Positions 56,111-64,000 of a stretch of 64,000 nt of DNA are shown piece after piece (the first letter of the stretch is position 1; each line of letters begins with the position of its first letter). The notes below the pieces were generated by a model. That model was not told where the DNA came from, ran no database searches, and worked only from the letters and a program-made list of their open reading frames with translations. Source of the stretch: Nostoc carneum NIES-2107. GTDB taxonomy: Bacteria; Cyanobacteriota; Cyanobacteriia; Cyanobacteriales; Nostocaceae. The translations under genes and the position numbers were made by a program. Where the stretch lies: assembly GCA_002368155.1 (NCBI GenBank), contig AP018180.1, positions 1,570,777-1,634,776 on the forward strand. The letters are read 5' to 3'.

Positions 56111-59100
56111 ATGAAGACAGTTGATGAGTTGTTGTCAGAGCTGTGGAGTCTGAACGTAAAGCTGTGGACTGAGGGTAATAGCCTACGCTATAGCAATAAG
56201 GAGACTCTTAGCCCTAATCTGTTAGCACAACTGCGATCGCAAGAAGCAGAAATCCTAGCAACCCTCAACCCATCTTTTAGTTATCTTGTGCGTCCGTCAG
56301 CAGGCTATACGTCATATTGTGCCTTATCTCACGGTCAGCAAGCTTTGTGGTTTCTTTACCAAATGGCACCAGAAAGTGTTGCTTATAATATATTTCAGAC
56401 GGTGCGGATTAAGTCTGATTTAGATATTGAAGCATGGCAAAGAGCATGGCAAAAAATTAGCGATCGCTATGCTATTCTCCGCACTACTTATACTATTCGC
56501 AACGGTCAACCAGTTCAACAGATCCACGAGCAGAAAAAGGTTGATTTAGAGTTAATAGATGCTTTTGGTTGGAGTCAAGAAGATTTAAATACCCAAATTT
56601 ATCAAGAGACAGATCGTCCTTTTAAGTTGCAATCTGGCCCGGTGTTGCGGGTAAGGCTATTTACCAATACACAGTTGGGAAATGTGCAATTAATTGTTAT
56701 GCACCAGATTGCAGGTGATATGTGGTCTTTAGATTTGTTGTTACAAGAACTGCAAGTTGTTTACGCTGCGGAAATTAACAATGAAGCCACATTATCACAG
56801 AGTATTCCTGCTGTTAGCTATCAATATACAGACTATGTCAGCCGCCATTCTCAGAAGTTAGAAACTGCTCAAGAACAACTTTGGGAATACTGGCAAAAAC
56901 AACTAAAAGGAGAATTGCCAATTTTAGATTTACCTACTAATAAGCTTCGTCCGCCAGTGCAGAGTTATCAGGGAAATTCGGCTATCTTCAAGTTAGATAC
57001 AGAATTGATTGCACAACTGCAGCAGCTACAAAAATCCGCAAAAGTTCCACTTTATATAATTATGCAAGCAGCATTTTTTGTGCTGCTTTACCGCTATACA
57101 GGCCAAGAAGAAATTCTGCTAGGAACTACAATGACGGGTAGATCGGCTAGCAGAAAGTTTCATGAAATTATCGGTTATTTAAGTAACATAGCAGTCTTGC
57201 GCGGTTATCTTGCGCCGCAACTCACCTTCAGGGAATTGCTGAGCCAGTTAAATCAGGTAGTCTTAGGAGCGCTTAGACATCAAGACGCTCCTTTTTCTTT
57301 GTTGGTGGAAAAATTAAAAATTAAACGCGATCGCAGTCGTTTCCCCGTGGTTTCTGCTTGCTTTAGTTGGCATCAACATCGCCTCAAAAGTATGCCAGAG
57401 TTAGAAATGGAGATTTTGCCACTAGGTTCACAAAGAGGCAGCATATTTGACATTAACTGCAAACTAACCCAAGTAAATCACGAATATTATCTAATTTGGG
57501 AATATAACAGTGACTTATTTGGTGCGGAAGCGATCGCCAAAATGCAAAGTCATTACCAAACTTTACTCGAAGGAATCGTTAGCAATCCAGACCAAACTAT
57601 AGGAAAATTACCGCTGTTAACAACAGCAGAACGCCATCAGCTATTAGTAGAGTGGAACAACACCTCTACAGAATATCCCCAAAAGAGCATTCATCAGCTA
57701 TTCGCAGAGCAAGTAGAACTGACACCAGATGCAGTGGCGTTGGTATTTGCAGAGCAAAAACTTACCTATCAAGAATTAAATCAAAAAGCTAATCAACTAG
57801 CCCATTACTTGCAATCCTTGGGTGTAGGGCCAGAAGTATTGGTGGGAATTTGTGTAGAACGTTCCCTAGAAATGATTATTGGACTGTTAGGAATTCTCAA
57901 AGCTGGTGGTGTTTACATACCTATAGATTCTACCTACCTACCAGAGCAGATAGAGCATATATTTGCAGAAACGCAACTAACAGTATTACTAACTCAAACA
58001 CGCTTACGGGAATCATTTCATGTCAATCCAATACATACAATTTGTTTGGATGGAGACTGGAATCTGATTGCTGAACATAGCCCAGAAAATCCCTCAGTAC
58101 CAATTACATCGACAAACTTAGCTTATTTGATGTACACCTTTACTGACGAGAAAGCTAAAGGTGTCAGCATTATCCATCGCGGTGTAGTACGTTTAGTCAA
58201 AAATAATAACTATGCCAACTTTAGCCCAGAAGATGTTTTCCTGCAATTAGCTCCCATCACTTTTGATGCCGCTACCCTAGAAATTTGGGGTAGCTTACTT
58301 AATGGAGCGCGTTTAATTATTCTCCCGCCTCAAACATCTAAATTATCAGATTTAGCACAAGCAATTAAAGAATATCAAGTAACAACTTTGTGGCTATCAT
58401 CTGGGTTATTTGACTCAATGGTGGATGAGCAAATAGCAGATTTAAAACAGTTAAAGCAACTATTAACTGGAGGCGATATTTTATCTGTTTTCCATGTAAA
58501 AAAACTGCTGCAAGCTGCTCCAGAATTAAAGCTAATTAATGCTTATGGGCCAACAGAAAATACAACTTTTACCTGCTGTTACCACATCACAGAAACATCT
58601 CATATTGATACCGCTATTCCCATTGGTCGCCCTATTGCTAATACACAAGTTTATGTACTTGATAAAGAACTACAGCCTTTACCTGTGGGGATACCAGGTG
58701 AACTCTACATTGGTGGCGATGGACTAGCGCAGAGTTACTTCCAGCAACCAGATTTAACTGCAACGGCTTTTATCAGCAATCCTTTTCAGCCAGAAACACG
58801 CTTGTACAAAACAGGCGACCTCGCTCGTTATCTTCCAGATGGGAACATTGAGTTTATGGGAAAAATTGACCAGCAAGTGAAAATTCACGGTTTACGTATG
58901 GAATTAGAAGAAATCGAAACTGCGCTGAGTCAGCATCCAAAAGTACAGCAAGCGGTAGTCACAATTAACAACAATGAATTAGGTAATCCCTATTTAGTTG
59001 CTTATATTGTTCCAGAGCCGCATCCCAAGAAAGCAACAACCTCTACTTTAAAATCTACAGCACTGCGTAGATTTTTACAGCAACAACTACCAGAGTACAT

Positions 59101-60820
59101 GGTGCCCACAACCTATGTAATTCTCAAGCACATTCCTCTGACAAGCGAGGGTAAAGTCAACCGTCAAGCGCTACCCGAACCACATCTTTATTTAGTGGAA
59201 CTAGAAAATAAATTTGTACCGCCACGCACGCCAACGGAAGCTGTGATTGCAGATATCATTGCCACAGTTCTACATTTAGAAGAAATTGGCATTCACGATA
59301 ATTTCTTTGCTTTAGGTGGAAATTCTTTATTAGCAATTCAGGTAATTTATCGGCTACGACAAGCTTATCAGTTAGACTTACCTTTGGGATGTTTATTTGC
59401 AGCACCCACAGTAGCAGAACTAGAGAATTTCATTACTACCTATCGCCAAACTGAGTTAGGAGAAATAATACCGAATATAGACATAGCCTCACAAAATCAA
59501 ACCGAGTTTCCTCTATCCTTTGCTCAAGCAAGACTGTGGTTACTCGACCAAATGATCGGCAAAAGCGCTACTTACAATATATCTTTTGCGGTCAGAATTT
59601 TTGGTAATTTAGATATTAATGCCCTAGAGCGTAGTTTGTGCGAAATCGTGCAGCGTCACGCCAGCTTGCGAACTAACTTTCAGGTAGTCAAAGGTTTGAG
59701 CGTACAGGTAATTAATCCTACAGCCACACTCACCTTACCTGTTGTCAACTTGCAGAGTTCGCCAGAACCAGAGAACGAAATGTACCGACTAGCCAAGATA
59801 GAAGCTCATATACCTTTTAACTTAGCTAGCGATGCCCTGATTCGTGTGAAACTGTTGCAATTAGCTCCTGAAGAATATGTATTATTATTGACTACTCATA
59901 CTATTGTGTGCGATCGCTGGTCAATGAGAATCCTCCAGCAAGAATTGTCTATTTTATATCCAGCTTTTTGTGCAGGTCAGCCTTCCCCCTTACCAGATTT
60001 ACCCATCCAATATGTAGACTATACCCTTTGGCAGTGGAAATCCTTAAGCACCAAAGTTTTACAACAACAAAGTAACTACTGGAATCGGCAGTTATCTGGT
60101 GTAAAACCAGTACTAGAATTACCTACAGATAGACCAAGAAAACCCTTACAAAAAATCAAAGGTAGCAGTCTCAAGATTGAAATTGATTATCAACTGAGCC
60201 GACAATTAAAAACTCTCAGTCAGCAATCAGGTGTTACCTTATCTACCACTTTGTTAACAGTTTTGTCTGTCTTACTATTTCGCTATAGCGAGCAACAAGA
60301 TATTTTAATTGGAACTCCTATTGCTAACCGCCACCAAGATACTGAATCCATCATCGGCTTTTTTGGCAACCTCTTAGTGCTACGAATAAATATTAGAGAA
60401 AATCCTACTTTTAGCGACCTTTTAACTCATGTACAACAAGTAAAATTAGCCGCTTATGCTCATCAAGATGTTCCCTTTGAGCAAATTATCAAAACCTTAC
60501 AACCGGAAAGTTCCCTCAATCAAAATCCTTTAGTACAAGTCATGTTCAAATTAGAATCTAGTTCCTTCATTTGGGAAATTCCGGGTTTGAGTGTGACTCC
60601 CATTGAAATAGAAAAAATGACTGCCAAGTTAGATTTAAGTCTAGTCCTATTGGAAACAGCCAACGGACTTAAAGGCATTTGGGAGTATAACAGTGACTTA
60701 TTTGACTGCGAAACCATCATCCGTATGAGCGAACATTTCAAGACTTTGTTAGCTGCAATTGTGAGCAATCCTCATCAGACAATTAGACAAGTTCCGTTGT
60801 TATTAGTTCGTAATTCGTAA
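56111..60820 (+). CDS. Orphan nonribosomal peptide synthetase, domain order C-A-PCP-C, catalytic motifs altered
   Basis: A 1569-residue NRPS. A TubC-like docking start (1-55) is followed by condensation domain 1 (about 70-500), adenylation (about 530-1020), carrier protein (about 1040-1110, LGGNSLLA with the pantetheine Ser) and condensation domain 2 (about 1130-1560). The HHxxxDG motif reads HQIAGDM in C1 and HTIVCDR in C2, so the second, catalytic His is gone in both. The adenylation P-loop reads TFTDEKAKG instead of TSGSTGKPKG, while NAYGPTEN, YKTGDL and GKVNRQAL are kept. Pocket residues (D, A, L, W, L, G, A, T, F) resemble valine codes. The protein stops after C2 in a repeat; no thioesterase or partner is near. 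Confidence 0.9.
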   Translation: MKTVDELLSELWSLNVKLWTEGNSLRYSNKETLSPNLLAQLRSQEAEILATLNPSFSYLVRPSAGYTSYCALSHGQQALWFLYQMAPESVAYNIFQTVRIKSDLDIEAWQRAWQKISDRYAILRTTYTIRNGQPVQQIHEQKKVDLELIDAFGWSQEDLNTQIYQETDRPFKLQSGPVLRVRLFTNTQLGNVQLIVMHQIAGDMWSLDLLLQELQVVYAAEINNEATLSQSIPAVSYQYTDYVSRHSQKLETAQEQLWEYWQKQLKGELPILDLPTNKLRPPVQSYQGNSAIFKLDTELIAQLQQLQKSAKVPLYIIMQAAFFVLLYRYTGQEEILLGTTMTGRSASRKFHEIIGYLSNIAVLRGYLAPQLTFRELLSQLNQVVLGALRHQDAPFSLLVEKLKIKRDRSRFPVVSACFSWHQHRLKSMPELEMEILPLGSQRGSIFDINCKLTQVNHEYYLIWEYNSDLFGAEAIAKMQSHYQTLLEGIVSNPDQTIGKLPLLTTAERHQLLVEWNNTSTEYPQKSIHQLFAEQVELTPDAVALVFAEQKLTYQELNQKANQLAHYLQSLGVGPEVLVGICVERSLEMIIGLLGILKAGGVYIPIDSTYLPEQIEHIFAETQLTVLLTQTRLRESFHVNPIHTICLDGDWNLIAEHSPENPSVPITSTNLAYLMYTFTDEKAKGVSIIHRGVVRLVKNNNYANFSPEDVFLQLAPITFDAATLEIWGSLLNGARLIILPPQTSKLSDLAQAIKEYQVTTLWLSSGLFDSMVDEQIADLKQLKQLLTGGDILSVFHVKKLLQAAPELKLINAYGPTENTTFTCCYHITETSHIDTAIPIGRPIANTQVYVLDKELQPLPVGIPGELYIGGDGLAQSYFQQPDLTATAFISNPFQPETRLYKTGDLARYLPDGNIEFMGKIDQQVKIHGLRMELEEIETALSQHPKVQQAVVTINNNELGNPYLVAYIVPEPHPKKATTSTLKSTALRRFLQQQLPEYMVPTTYVILKHIPLTSEGKVNRQALPEPHLYLVELENKFVPPRTPTEAVIADIIATVLHLEEIGIHDNFFALGGNSLLAIQVIYRLRQAYQLDLPLGCLFAAPTVAELENFITTYRQTELGEIIPNIDIASQNQTEFPLSFAQARLWLLDQMIGKSATYNISFAVRIFGNLDINALERSLCEIVQRHASLRTNFQVVKGLSVQVINPTATLTLPVVNLQSSPEPENEMYRLAKIEAHIPFNLASDALIRVKLLQLAPEEYVLLLTTHTIVCDRWSMRILQQELSILYPAFCAGQPSPLPDLPIQYVDYTLWQWKSLSTKVLQQQSNYWNRQLSGVKPVLELPTDRPRKPLQKIKGSSLKIEIDYQLSRQLKTLSQQSGVTLSTTLLTVLSVLLFRYSEQQDILIGTPIANRHQDTESIIGFFGNLLVLRINIRENPTFSDLLTHVQQVKLAAYAHQDVPFEQIIKTLQPESSLNQNPLVQVMFKLESSSFIWEIPGLSVTPIEIEKMTAKLDLSLVLLETANGLKGIWEYNSDLFDCETIIRMSEHFKTLLAAIVSNPHQTIRQVPLLLVRNS

Positions 60821-60929
60821 TTTAGATTAAATGGGAACAGTAAGAAGCTCTAGGGCGACAACTGTTATATAAAGCGGATATTAACGATATCCCAAAAATT
60901 TAGTGTTTGAAAAAGTTCAGGAGCTTTTG

Positions 60930-61322
60930 ATGCTGAAGCGAATAGTTGTTGGTATTTTACTTTTTTCGGGTGTAGCGCAGGCTGCTCCTGTTAATAAAGT
61001 TGACTATCAACAGATGTATAGCAAGTGCTTGCAGTCCGCTGGTGTTACGAATAATAGCTCAGTGGATCAGTGTTCGCGCCAAACGTTTCAGGCTTCGGAG
61101 CAGGAAATTAATCGCCTTTACAGTAAAATTTATAACCAAATCGCTTCTCAGCAGCCCCAAGATGCGAAACAGTTTGAACTTTCTCAAAACTTTTGGTTGA
61201 GCTATCGAGATAGTCATTGCAAACTAGCTGGAGCTTATGTTGGCTCACCCATGTACTCATACTGTCCAATGCAGTTAAATATTTCACGGGTTGCTGAATT
61301 AAGAGAGTTTGCTGGAGAGTGA
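60930..61322 (+). CDS. LprI/DUF1311-like secreted protein
   Basis: A 130-residue protein with a signal peptide (LKRIVVGILLFSGVAQA, cut near residue 19). The mature part has the DUF1311 pattern: SVDQCSRQTFQASEQEINRLY, then FWLSYRDSHCKLAG and YSYCPMQLNISRVAELREF, with cysteines expected in disulfides. Family members inhibit lysozyme. ATG 60930 is preferred: CAGGAG lies 8 bp before it, and the longer start at 60903 would spoil the signal peptide. Confidence 0.85.
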   Translation: MLKRIVVGILLFSGVAQAAPVNKVDYQQMYSKCLQSAGVTNNSSVDQCSRQTFQASEQEINRLYSKIYNQIASQQPQDAKQFELSQNFWLSYRDSHCKLAGAYVGSPMYSYCPMQLNISRVAELREFAGE

Positions 61323-61397
61323 TGGATACAGGTACATTGATAATTTAAATAAATATACTTAAACAGAAAATTCAAACAAGCAAAATTAAACCAAGAA

Positions 61398-62036
61398 TTA
61401 AGTTCCTGGTAAATTCCGTAAATGCTCATCTAAATGTGTCCGGTCTGCCAAAAAACGCAACAGAGGGCCGTGAGAGCTAAATTCTACAACACTCACAGAA
61501 GCAACTGGGCAACCAATACGATACCGGAAGCGTCCGACATCAATGCCTAATAAGCTGCACAAGATAATCCTAATAGTTGCCTTGTGAGAAACTACTAAGA
61601 CATTACCGCTTTGATAAAGGTGCTTTATTTCTTCAATTACCTGGATAGCACGATGAGCTATGGTAATTGCCATTTCTCCCCCAGTTGGCGCGTACCATGC
61701 AGGATCTGCTGACCAACGGAGATAATCATCGTGATATTCTTGGCTAATCACTTCTGGCGGTTTTCCTTCCCACTTACCATAATTAATTTCCTTTAAACCG
61801 TCCCGCAGTTCTGGTTGGATATCTAGCAATCCACACAACGGTGCTGCTGTCAACACAGTTCGCCGCATCGGACTAGAAAAAACTGCTCTCCAAGGGGTAG
61901 AACTATATGCAGTAGCAAAAGCCTTAGCCATTGCCAAACCTTCTGGCGTTAATTCAGAGTCTAGCGAACCGCAAAAAGCATTATTTCGGCTGCATTCTGT
62001 TTGTCCGTGACGGAGAAAATAAAGAGTTAAGCTCAA
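61398..62036 (-). CDS. Histidine phosphatase family protein
   Basis: A 212-residue enzyme of the phosphoglycerate-mutase-like family. The phospho-His is in YFLRHGQTECSRN, the Arg in SSPMRRTVLTA, Glu in LKEINYGKWEG, and the second His in VLVVSHKATIRI. The substrate (phosphosugar, or alpha-ribazole phosphate as in CobC) is not clear. Convergent with the LprI-like gene. Confidence 0.88.
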   Translation of the reverse strand: MSLTLYFLRHGQTECSRNNAFCGSLDSELTPEGLAMAKAFATAYSSTPWRAVFSSPMRRTVLTAAPLCGLLDIQPELRDGLKEINYGKWEGKPPEVISQEYHDDYLRWSADPAWYAPTGGEMAITIAHRAIQVIEEIKHLYQSGNVLVVSHKATIRIILCSLLGIDVGRFRYRIGCPVASVSVVEFSSHGPLLRFLADRTHLDEHLRNLPGT

Positions 62037-62073
62037 AATATTGTTCCTTTTTTGGCGTTTGGCGTTTGGTCTT

Positions 62074-62175
62074 ATACCAAATCAAATAATGTTTGCGACA
62101 CATCAATAATATTCTAGAGGGCACGGCATTGCCCGTGCCCCTACAATCTGTCGCATTCTTTTTTCCAATTGGTAT
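62074..62175. repeat. MITE-like palindromic repeat, copy 3 (inverted)
   Basis: Starts ATACCAAATCAAATAATG and ends CAATTGGTATT, with TAGAGGGCACGGCATTGCCCGTGCCCC in place of the central hairpin of copies 1 and 2. The hairpin arms have changed together (compensating bases), so folding is conserved. Confidence 0.75.
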
Positions 62176-62199
62176 TAAGTGTTCCGTTTTTCTTATTTC

Positions 62200-62237
62200 C
62201 CCCAGTCCCCAGTCCCCAGTCCCCAGTCCCCAATCCC
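62200..62237. repeat. Heptameric short tandem repeat (CCCCAGT)
   Basis: CCCCAGT units running up to the 3' end of the leftward small gene. Confidence 0.65.
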
Positions 62238-62238
62238 C

Positions 62239-62610
62239 TCACCCCGTCGCTTGGGGAATCTGCTTTTGAATCCGAGTGTTTAACTCAGCCATCAGATTGT
62301 CGCCACTGCGTCGCGCCTCCCACGGGCCAAAGAAACGACGACCAATATTCCATTGTCCCTGTATATAATCTTCATTTTCCGAGAGAGTGCCAATGTATTG
62401 AATTGGTGCAGGAGAGGTGATTAAATATCGCTTGGTAAAGCTAATACTACGCCCATTAACCTCACCACGGATTTGGGCTTCTCCTAAATAATTGTCATCC
62501 AAAATTGAGCCACTGAGCGCATTGCCGCTTTGAACAAAGACTGCTTCAAAGCGGCTAGGCACTCCTTGTTGCCAGTACGTTCCTAGCCAAGTACCATTCA
62601 GGTCAGCCAT
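62239..62610 (-). CDS. Small beta-rich protein of unknown function
   Basis: A 123-residue protein, no signal peptide. It reads as a compact lipocalin- or avidin-like beta barrel: LNGTWLGTYWQQGVPSRFEA, GSILDDNYLGEAQIRGEV and IQGQWNIGRRFFGPWEARR. ATG 62610 is preferred to one at 62637 since the sequence becomes regular there. I do not recognise a family with known function. Lone gene between repeats. Confidence 0.65.
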   Translation of the reverse strand: MADLNGTWLGTYWQQGVPSRFEAVFVQSGNALSGSILDDNYLGEAQIRGEVNGRSISFTKRYLITSPAPIQYIGTLSENEDYIQGQWNIGRRFFGPWEARRSGDNLMAELNTRIQKQIPQATG

Positions 62611-62929
62611 GAGATTTTTCCAGTACTTATATTCCATTTAAGGGTATTCTCATGTCAGAGAACGTAAATATTACAACTTTGAAAGACTAGGGTAGCGATC
62701 GCTAAGTTAACTCTATCAATGAATGGGGCATTGGGGACTGGGGACTGGGGACTGGGGAATGGGGAATGGGTAATGGGGAATGGGTAATGGGTAATGGGGA
62801 ATGGGGAATGGGTAATGGGGAATGGGTAATGGGTAATGGGTAATGGGTAATGAGAATTACCTCCCTCATCTCCCCTGGCGCGATCGCTAAAATAAATAGG
62901 ATACAATGCCGCGATCGCATTTGCTTTTT
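62611..62929. repeat. Gap filled with heptameric repeats
   Basis: About 18 heptamers (GGGGACT, GGGGAAT, GGGTAAT) lie at 62725-62853, the longest such array here. HIP1 sites follow at 62881 and 62911. The carotenoid oxygenase promoter must be in or near this stretch. Confidence 0.75.
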
Positions 62930-64000
62930 ATGACAACTCACACAATTCCCACGCCAGCAGTTGATCCGTATCTGGATGGCAATTTTGCACCAGTGCGTCA
63001 AGAAATTACTACGGATAGCTTGCAAGTTATTGGCCAATTACCGCCAGAGTTAGCAGGGATGTTTGTCCGCAATGGCCCTAATCCTCAATGGCCGCCTATT
63101 GGTAAGTACCATTGGTTTGATGGTGATGGAATGTTACATGGTGTGCATATTAGTGAGGGTAAAGCCACTTATCGCAATCGCTATGTGCAAACCAGAGGCT
63201 GGAAAATTGAAAACGAAGCGGGAAAGGCTATTTGGTCGGGGTTTATGGAACCCCCCCAGATGGATAATCCCTATGGCCCATATAAAAATACTGGTAATAC
63301 TGCTTTAATTTGGCACGCGGGTAAGTTTTTGGCACTGAATGAAGGTAGTGTACCTCACAGCATTACGCTACCTGAGTTAGATACAATTGGCGAGTATACC
63401 TATAACGGTAAGCTGGTTTCTGCTTTCACAGCTCATCCCAAGGTAGATCCAGTTACAGGCGAGATGATGTTTTTTGGCTACTCCGCCGCACCTCCATATC
63501 TGCAATACAGCAGAGTTTCTGCAGATGGGGAGTTGTTAACAACAGTACCCATTGAAATACCTGTACCAGTGATGATGCATGATTTTGCCATCACGGAAAA
63601 CTATACGATTTTCATGGATTTACCGCTAACATTCAGCGCTGAACGATTATATCGTGGGGAACCGATGCTGATGTTTGAGAGCGATCGCCCTAGTCGTTTT
63701 GGCATTGTTCCACGTTCCGGTGACAATAGTAATATCCGCTGGTTTGAAAGTTCTCCTTGCTACGTCTTCCATACCCTCAATGCTTATGAAGAAGGTGACG
63801 AAGTAGTACTGATAGGTTGTCGTATGAGTTCTACTACTGTTTTAGTAGATACAGATAACCAAACAGACCCAGATGGCAATATTCCCCACTTGCATCAATG
63901 GCGGTTTAACCTCAAAACCGCAACTGTGCGCGAACAACAATTAGATGATGTGGCGGCGGAATTTCCCCGCGTCAACGAAAACTTATTAGGGCGACAAACC
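62930..64000 (+). CDS. Carotenoid oxygenase (RPE65/CCD family), 3' end outside the window
   Basis: The first 357 residues of a carotenoid or apocarotenoid cleavage dioxygenase. Iron ligands are visible: His in FTAHPKVDP, MMHDFAITE and VFHTLNAYEE (the fourth is expected beyond the edge). FVRNGPNPQWPP, HWFDGDGMLHGV and NTALIWHAGKFLALNE are family motifs. The ATG at 62930 starts MTTHTIPTPA. Full length would be about 480 residues. Cleavage position is not predictable. The window ends in frame. Confidence 0.92.
   Translation, partial: MTTHTIPTPAVDPYLDGNFAPVRQEITTDSLQVIGQLPPELAGMFVRNGPNPQWPPIGKYHWFDGDGMLHGVHISEGKATYRNRYVQTRGWKIENEAGKAIWSGFMEPPQMDNPYGPYKNTGNTALIWHAGKFLALNEGSVPHSITLPELDTIGEYTYNGKLVSAFTAHPKVDPVTGEMMFFGYSAAPPYLQYSRVSADGELLTTVPIEIPVPVMMHDFAITENYTIFMDLPLTFSAERLYRGEPMLMFESDRPSRFGIVPRSGDNSNIRWFESSPCYVFHTLNAYEEGDEVVLIGCRMSSTTVLVDTDNQTDPDGNIPHLHQWRFNLKTATVREQQLDDVAAEFPRVNENLLGRQT

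Noticed and set aside
62655-63037. Frames with HYPLPITHSP repeats before the carotenoid oxygenase
   Set aside because: They are GGGGAAT/GGGTAAT heptamers read as protein.

Overview
The window looks like chromosomal DNA of a filamentous, probably heterocystous cyanobacterium of the Nostocales. The signs are abundant HIP1 octamers (GCGATCGC), heptameric short tandem repeats (GGGGACT, GGGGAAT), dispersed palindromic MITE-like repeats, an Asp-type HemB, a PAP/fibrillin protein, a carotenoid oxygenase and DUF1822/DUF928/CHASE2 genes. The DNA is AT-rich and most intergenic spaces longer than 300 bases are filled with repeats. I saw no rRNA, tRNA, CRISPR array or complete transposase gene.

Layout. 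1-6.3 kb: membrane and housekeeping genes (HpsJ-like protein, HtpX-type protease, Cys-rich copper-binding protein, CrcB fluoride channel, methylmalonate-semialdehyde dehydrogenase). 6.3-16.7 kb: a metal-homeostasis block. Four palindromes resembling the cyanobacterial Zur box sit before hemB (with a WD40 gene behind it), before a His-rich COG0523 GTPase (followed by folE), before an FAD oxidoreductase, and (weak) before a COG0523-like protein without CxCC. The last two head a run that continues with a metallophosphoesterase whose metal ligands are partly replaced by Cys, and a second phosphoesterase-like protein with almost no ligands left. I think this is the least understood pathway here.

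16.8-24.3 kb: a minus-strand ribosomal-peptide (RiPP) locus with an HlyD adaptor, a C39-peptidase ABC exporter, a double-glycine precursor peptide, a radical SAM/SPASM maturase and two small secreted proteins. A shared motif (core TGCATAAATCAA) lies upstream of the maturase and of both secreted proteins. 25-31.8 kb: a sigma-like/HTH protein, DUF1822, CHAT-CHASE2 and DUF928, a cyanobacterial cassette that may be a signalling or proteolysis system. 32.2-35.6 kb: a NitT/TauT-type ABC operon interrupted by a second orphan double-glycine peptide gene on the opposite strand.

35.6-46 kb: two long repeat proteins, one a complete NB-ARC STAND ATPase with about 23 degenerate 31-32-residue repeats, the other a paralogue that lost its NB-ARC half. 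Between them are a gene stopped by a repeat insertion, a 63-bp minisatellite, a DUF433/DUF5615 toxin-antitoxin pair and a dense HIP1 array. A CHAT fossil lies just before a large two-partner-secretion hemagglutinin (46.3-51.2 kb). 51.3-64 kb: methyltransferase, Uma2 nuclease, RluA-type pseudouridine synthase, MobA-like nucleotidyltransferase, TPR protein, an orphan truncated NRPS with altered catalytic motifs, LprI-like protein, histidine phosphatase, a small unknown protein and the start of a carotenoid oxygenase that runs off the window.
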